Assembly (NCBI RefSeq): GCF_037975245.1
Contig: NC_092562.1
Span: forward strand, 25,884,554-25,948,553
Origin: Apostichopus japonicus
Lineage: Eukaryota > Echinodermata > Holothuroidea > Aspidochirotida > Stichopodidae
Direction of reading: 5' to 3'
Length of the DNA: 64,000 bases
The notes beneath the pieces were generated by a model. That model saw only the letters and a list, made by a program, of their open reading frames with translations, searched no databases and was not told the origin of the DNA. Positions 63,997 through 64,000 of this stretch are shown one piece after another. Each line of letters starts with the position of its first letter. Within the stretch, counting starts at the first letter, position 1. Both the position numbers and the translations under genes were made by a program.

Positions 63997-64000
63997 GTAA

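Overview
The window is eukaryotic (metazoan) DNA. Its genes are split by GT-AG introns, intergenic and intron sequence is AT-rich, and it carries many short interspersed and foldback elements, TA and TGTA microsatellites, and no operon-like packing. The recurrent palindrome TAGGCCTA and the abundance of EGF and Ly6 modules suggest a marine deuterostome. I would guess an echinoderm, possibly a sea cucumber, but this is inference from sequence style, not proof.

Region 1-10.7 kb is repeat-rich. A possible first coding exon of an unrelated minus-strand gene lies at 213-314. Broken pieces of a sodium-coupled monocarboxylate/vitamin transporter (SLC5A8/A6-like) lie at 2886-4717; they have two reading-frame breaks and lack the middle of the protein. 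The rest holds SINE-like copies, a hAT-like MITE with an 8-bp target duplication, and TA microsatellites.

From 10,694 to beyond the right edge runs one giant plus-strand gene. A signal-peptide exon (10694-10763) is followed by an intron of about 14 kb. Then come four EGF-like exons (24.9-28.6 kb) and a Thr/Ser/Pro linker exon (30.6 kb). After these, a module is repeated eleven times: a Ly6/uPAR (three-finger) domain encoded by two exons, then one long Thr/Ser-rich mucin-like exon made of tandem peptide repeats. All 39 exons join in phase 1, so whole modules can be duplicated without shifting frame. The visible coding sequence is 17,476 nt (about 5,825 residues), and the gene continues past 63,996.

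Modules fall into clusters: module 1 (30-residue mucin repeats), modules 2-4 (41-residue repeats, almost identical Ly6 domains) and modules 5-10 (27-residue repeats). Modules 7-10 are near-perfect 2.70-2.78 kb tandem duplicates, introns included. Module 11 is divergent and its mucin exon is short and not repetitive. Old edges around a young core point to continuing unequal exchange. The predicted product is a very large secreted or surface glycoprotein: heavily O-glycosylated stalks alternate with disulfide-rich three-finger domains that carry a conserved N-glycosylation sequon. A mucosal barrier, adhesive or recognition role is plausible but unproven.
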